Shown: positions 60,822 to 64,000 of the stretch, piece after piece
Layout of the letters: each line of letters starts with the position of its first letter
How positions within the stretch are numbered: position 1 is the first letter of the stretch
Assembly (NCBI RefSeq): GCF_024609325.1
Contig: NZ_JANHMQ010000001.1
Span: forward strand, 372,001-436,000
Source of the DNA: Geothrix fuzhouensis
GTDB taxonomy: Bacteria > Acidobacteriota > Holophagae > Holophagales > Holophagaceae
DNA length: 64,000 nucleotides
Reading direction: 5' to 3'
Position numbers and translations under genes: made by a program
The notes under the pieces: model-generated
The model's input: only the letters and a program-made list of their open reading frames with translations
What the model was told of the DNA's origin: nothing
The model's database searches: none

Positions 60822-61419
60822 GAGGACTCCAGGAGACGGGTTAAGAGTGCCAAACAAAACCCTCACGGGGCCGCGCGAGGGCCGCCGGGCGAGCGAGGCG
60901 AGGAAGGCGAGGAGACGCGTAGCGGGTACTACGCGCGACGGAGCCTCCGGCTCTGCGAACCGGAGGCGAGCAGGAGCGGCGCATGGCGTCGCGATAGCTG
61001 GAGGTGACGCGGCATCGCCCTCCACCTGACGGGCCCTGCCCCGCAGGGCCCTCCCGCTCGTTCCTCGCGGAGGCGAAGCCTCCCCGCCGGCCCCCGCCCG
61101 GAGGGATGAAGCCAGGCTGGGGCTCCGCGGCGTCAGGGCCCTTGAACAACGAACCACGTTGCCCTGCGGGCCCTTCCTTGCGGTGCATCCAGCCTGGCAT
61201 CATCGCGGCCTCGTCAGGGTTTTGTTTGGCACTCTGAGCATACCGGCCCCGGGCGCCGTCCCGCCGGGATTCCGGAGTTCGTCCGCGGTCCCGCACCCGC
61301 ACGCCTGGGGGGGTGGGCAACTGGGATCCGACGCGGAAAGAACCATACGAAGGCTCAGATCATAGTCAGGTCCGGGGGTTGCGCCGTGACGGGCATCACC
61401 ATTCCGCCTAGGCTGGGGC
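60822..61419. other. Intergenic region with inverted-repeat element
   Basis: About 600 bp without a supported gene. The left two thirds are a 392-bp element bounded by inverted repeats (separate entry). The right part (61236-61419) is the divergent promoter region of the outer-membrane protein gene, where no clear -10/-35 pair stands out. Open frames across it are GC-rich shadows with Arg/Pro-biased translations. Confidence 0.6.
60844..61235. mobile_element. 392-bp element with 32-bp terminal inverted repeats, MITE-like
   Basis: Ends at 60844-60875 and 61204-61235 are inverted copies: AGAGTGCCAAACAAAACCCT, then CACGGGGCCGCG on the left against GACGAGGCCGCG (as reverse complement) on the right, i.e. 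30 of 32 match. Interior secondary symmetries include GCCAGGCTGG (about 61116) with CCAGCCTGGC (about 61189), and GGGCCCTGCC/CCGCAGGGCCC. No transposase gene or target duplication is visible. Interpreted as a non-autonomous element or a structured repeat. Confidence 0.55.
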
Positions 61420-63069
61420 ATGGAAATCTTCCCGAAACGAGGGCGGGGCCAGGGAGACCACCGCGACCTGGCCGTGGTTCTGGCCATCTTGGCGAGTTCC
61501 AGCCTCGTTGCTCAGGCCATACCTACTTGGGAGGAACTGGAGGCGAAGCAGGCGCGCATCGCGACCATTGATCTCCGCATCGGCGATGTGTTCGATCTCT
61601 CGCTGCCCAAGGAAAACCACTGGATCGGGCGTGCGGCAAACTTCCTGCATATCGAAACACGGGAACAGGTGGTGCGTCGGGAGCTCCTTTTCCATCCCGG
61701 CGAGACCGTGAATGCCCGCCTGATCCATGAGACTGAAAGGAATCTGCGGACTTTTCGATTTCTGAAAGATGCCCAGATCGATCCCCAGGTAGACGAGGCC
61801 GGAGCGGTCAGGGCGGTGGTCCGCACCCGGGATGCGTGGACCCTGAAGGGCAGCGCCGGCTTCACGCAGGTGGGCGGCCAACGGAATTTCGGATTCTCCA
61901 TCCACGAAGCCAACCTGCTGGGTTACGGCAAGGACCTTATCCTGGCCCACGAGAAAACCCCCGAACGGTCCATCGACACCGTGCAGTACCTGGACCGCCA
62001 GATCCTGGGAACCCAGTGGACCTTGGACACCCGCTACCAAGTGCTCTCGGACGGGAAGACGCGCTTCCTTGAGCTGGCGAAGCCCTATCGTGGGCTGGAA
62101 ACCCCCTGGTCCATGACCTTCCGTGCCTCGTCCTCGGACGCCATCGAATCGGTCTATAACCTGGAGCAGACCGCCTACACGTTCCCCTCCCGACAGGAGA
62201 GCGCCCTTGTCGGAGGGTCGATGGCGACGGCCGTGCTGGACGGCCGGGCGTTGCGTCTGGGTGGGGGCTTGGACCTCAAGCAGTCGGAATATGGTCCCAT
62301 GCAGACGCTGACCGCCGGGGGTCTGCCCGTTCCCCAGCTGCGGGATCGCCTGCTGCGGGGCGTCCATGTCTCGTGGAGTCTGTACGAAGACCGGTTCCGC
62401 GCTTTCGTGGATCTGGTTGGCATGACCCACCCCGAGGACTTCAACCTCGGCTGGGAGGCGACCGTCAGCGTGGGATCCTACTTGAGAATCCTCGGGAGTG
62501 ACGTCGCCTCGCCCTTCCTGCGGGCGAACGCCTCCAAGGGGTGGGCCCCGGGCCCCAGTTCCCTCCTGTTGCTGCGAACTCAGGGTGCTGCCCGCCATGA
62601 GGCCGACGGCTGGCAGGACGTGGCGCTCAACCTGAATCTCACCGCCTACTTTCAGGGATTCCGCTACCAGACCCAGGCCGCCTACGCGCAGCTGGACGCA
62701 GTTCACCGACCCGACCCCAGCTCCTACCTCTACCTCGGCGGCATGGATGGCATGAGGGGGTACGGGAATCACCTGCTGCTGGGTGATCGTCGCTGGATGA
62801 CCTCCCTAGAGGAGCGTGTGAACACGCCCTATGACTGGCTTGGCATCCTCCGGCTAGGGTTCGTGGCGTACGCGGATATTGGGGCCATCCGTCGAACCGA
62901 CACCGGACGCTGGAGCCGCACCTACGCGGATGTGGGCGGGGGCTTGCGTCTGGGTAACCTGAAGAGCTCGGTCGGACGGGTGTTCCTGTTGACCGTTGCC
63001 TACCCATTGGTTCGAGATCCGGGGACGGAACACCATCAATTCATCGTCAGCGATGTCGTGAAATTCTGA
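61420..63069 (+). CDS. Outer-membrane beta-barrel protein of the BamA/Omp85 type
   Basis: A 549-residue exported protein. An N-terminal signal segment (LAVVLAILASSSLVAQA) is followed by one POTRA-like module (REQVVRRELLFHPGETVNARLIHETERNLRTFRFLKDAQI), whose pattern of strands matches BamA POTRA units, and then a barrel of alternating hydrophobic residues. The strand SYLYLGGMDGMRGYGNHLLLGDR is the conserved barrel turn seen in the Omp85 surface-antigen family (usually GGxxxxRGY). Ends at VVKF with terminal Phe. One POTRA is fewer than the five of BamA, so it is more like TamA/two-partner-secretion or a stand-alone insertase. Start ATG at 61420. Its partner is unknown. Confidence 0.8.
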   Translation: MEIFPKRGRGQGDHRDLAVVLAILASSSLVAQAIPTWEELEAKQARIATIDLRIGDVFDLSLPKENHWIGRAANFLHIETREQVVRRELLFHPGETVNARLIHETERNLRTFRFLKDAQIDPQVDEAGAVRAVVRTRDAWTLKGSAGFTQVGGQRNFGFSIHEANLLGYGKDLILAHEKTPERSIDTVQYLDRQILGTQWTLDTRYQVLSDGKTRFLELAKPYRGLETPWSMTFRASSSDAIESVYNLEQTAYTFPSRQESALVGGSMATAVLDGRALRLGGGLDLKQSEYGPMQTLTAGGLPVPQLRDRLLRGVHVSWSLYEDRFRAFVDLVGMTHPEDFNLGWEATVSVGSYLRILGSDVASPFLRANASKGWAPGPSSLLLLRTQGAARHEADGWQDVALNLNLTAYFQGFRYQTQAAYAQLDAVHRPDPSSYLYLGGMDGMRGYGNHLLLGDRRWMTSLEERVNTPYDWLGILRLGFVAYADIGAIRRTDTGRWSRTYADVGGGLRLGNLKSSVGRVFLLTVAYPLVRDPGTEHHQFIVSDVVKF

Positions 63070-63108
63070 CCTGGATCATTCCCCCCGTGCCCAAGGTAGC
63101 CTTGTCCC

Positions 63109-63744
63109 ATGGATGAATCGCTGGAGTGGCTTCGGGAACGCTGGGGAAGGCTGGCGCTCTCGGTCTTGGTAGGTTTGGGAGGGCTCTGGTGGTGGTCGGG
63201 TCGGGCCGTGACCCAGCCGCCGGGCATCCTCGCGCCGGGGGATCCAGTGCAGACTCAGCCGGAAACGGCGGCGACCTGGACTTACCGGAATCACACCCTC
63301 ACATCGCTCGCGGCCTTCGAGATCCATGCCCGGGTGTTGAGCGCTGAGCGCTACCGCTTCGACCGGGCCGCGGAGTTATCCCCCGTGGACCTGGCCCTGG
63401 GTTGGGGTTCCATGTCCGATTCGCGCGTCCTCGAGGCCTTCAGCATCGAGCAGCGGGACCGTTGGTACTTCTGGCGGTCAGCCCATATGCCCATCCCAGA
63501 AGCCGAGGTCATCGACCACAGCGCCAACATGCACATGATCCCCGCAAACGAAGGCATTGCCCGGCGCCTGAAGGCGGCCAGGGTAGGGCAGGTGGTCGAT
63601 CTGAAAGGCCAGCTCGTGCGTGCCGATGGGAAGGATGGCTGGCATTGGGTCAGCAGCCTGAGTCGGACGGATACCGGGGATGGCTCCTGCGAGGTGATCT
63701 GGGTGGAGTCGGCCCGGGTCGCAGACCACTCACCGGATATGTGA
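63109..63744 (+). CDS. Membrane-anchored periplasmic protein of unknown function
   Basis: A 211-residue protein: a single N-terminal helix (ALSVLVGLGGLWWWSGRAV) anchors a probably periplasmic domain. That domain includes RYRFDRAAELSPVDLALGWGSMSD, RWYFWRSAHMPIPEAEVI, HSANMHMIPANEGIARRL, VGQVVDLKGQLVRA, and RTDTGDGSCEVIWVE. The conserved look of these segments (Asp-Leu-Ala-Leu-Gly-Trp-Gly, Asn-Met-His) suggests a real family, but I cannot name it. It is 39 bp after the Omp85-like gene on the same strand and could work with it. Confidence 0.65.
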   Translation: MDESLEWLRERWGRLALSVLVGLGGLWWWSGRAVTQPPGILAPGDPVQTQPETAATWTYRNHTLTSLAAFEIHARVLSAERYRFDRAAELSPVDLALGWGSMSDSRVLEAFSIEQRDRWYFWRSAHMPIPEAEVIDHSANMHMIPANEGIARRLKAARVGQVVDLKGQLVRADGKDGWHWVSSLSRTDTGDGSCEVIWVESARVADHSPDM

Positions 63745-63819
63745 CCGCCTGATCGGCAAAATAGAATCCTCTGGCTGCTAGACTCAGCGAGGTAAGGCCT
63801 TCCAAGCCCTTGGAGCCCC

Positions 63820-64000
63820 ATGTTTGACATCGAAGCGTCCCTCGACAGCCGATTGCTGGCCGTGCCCCGGAACCGTCCCACGGTGATGTTTCCGGAGGCC
63901 CTGGACCCACGCACCCTCGAAGCCGCCTGCTTCCTGGGCCGGTTCATCCGCCCGGTCTTCCTGGCGCCAGAGGCCGAGGTTCGGGCCGTGGCCGCTCAGC
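63820..64000 (+). CDS. Phosphate acetyl/butyryltransferase, N-terminal part (3' end outside window)
   Basis: The first 60 codons of a gene that continues beyond the window. RPTVMFPEALDPRTLEAACFL and the following hydrophobic strand PVFLAPE match the N-terminus of the PTA_PTB family (Pta, Ptb), which transfers acetyl or butyryl groups between CoA and phosphate. TTGGAG precedes the ATG. If it is a Ptb it would connect with the butyryl-CoA enzymes in this window; the family member cannot be decided from this piece. Confidence 0.7.
   Translation, partial: MFDIEASLDSRLLAVPRNRPTVMFPEALDPRTLEAACFLGRFIRPVFLAPEAEVRAVAAQ

Noticed and set aside
60822-61157. 112 extra codons upstream of the SPFH gene start
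   Set aside because: They run through the inverted-repeat element and are Arg/Pro/Ala-rich; the ATG at 60821 has a good ribosome-binding site and leads directly into the membrane helix.

Overview
The window is a GC-rich, densely packed bacterial chromosome segment that looks like ordinary core genome rather than a prophage or genomic island. The organism is most likely an acidobacterium close to Holophaga/Geothrix. This is inferred from the combination of a carboxypeptidase-regulatory-domain (Oar-like) TonB receptor, a divergent membrane pyrophosphatase, a three-subunit SdhCAB complex with a single cytochrome b, a SpoIVB-type S55 secreted protein, and Gram-negative envelope genes. No rRNA, tRNA, CRISPR array, integrase or transposase gene was found.

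Layout. 1-3762: end of an APC permease, a MarR-ClcA two-gene operon and a divergent NAD-type 6-phosphogluconate dehydrogenase. 4061-7489: sdhCAB on the minus strand. 7869-14663: membrane pyrophosphatase hppA, oligopeptidase B, a VOC protein and prfC. 14722-17403 (minus): class I aldolase, 3-hydroxybutyryl-CoA dehydrogenase and a frameshifted HAD phosphatase. 17457-20187: small membrane protein, 3'-5' exonuclease, aqpZ and a YmdB-type phosphodiesterase. 20254-27207: a large TonB receptor divergent from a secreted S55/beta-propeller pair. 27270-31875: crotonase, nadC, TolC-like protein and acyl-CoA dehydrogenase. 32045-38006: a LipB-NUDIX fusion, a Ser/Thr kinase with PEGA repeats, a BaiN-like flavoprotein and two tandem GAPDH genes. 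38129-45855: a stand-alone Fis-type HTH protein divergent from pyruvate kinase and a DinB-fold protein, then the run cinA-plsY-gpsA-MDR-corA. 45916-52284: an Arn-like envelope sugar cluster (ArnA dehydrogenase domain, two ArnT-like transferases, a GT9 heptosyltransferase, an ArnE/F-like SMR protein). 52358-58691: second TonB receptor, mtnA plus class II aldolase, DUF1801, TPR and TonB-C proteins. 58788-64000: an SPFH protein, a 392-bp element with terminal inverted repeats, a BamA-like outer-membrane protein, an uncharacterised anchored protein and the start of a phosphate acetyl/butyryltransferase.

How the genes fit together. Glycolysis and pentose phosphate steps (gnd, fba, two gap, pyk), fumarate/succinate metabolism, butyryl-CoA-type beta-oxidation enzymes and a pyrophosphate-driven ion pump suggest a respiring or fermenting organotroph that lives close to energetic limits. 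A second theme is the cell envelope: phospholipid precursors (plsY-gpsA), lipid A/LPS modification, TonB receptors, TolC and an Omp85-like protein. The least ordinary items are the LipB-NUDIX fusion, the altered second GAPDH, the mtnA-class II aldolase pair, an 11-residue-repeat LEA-like protein, the partial Arn cluster, and two inverted-repeat elements in intergenic DNA.
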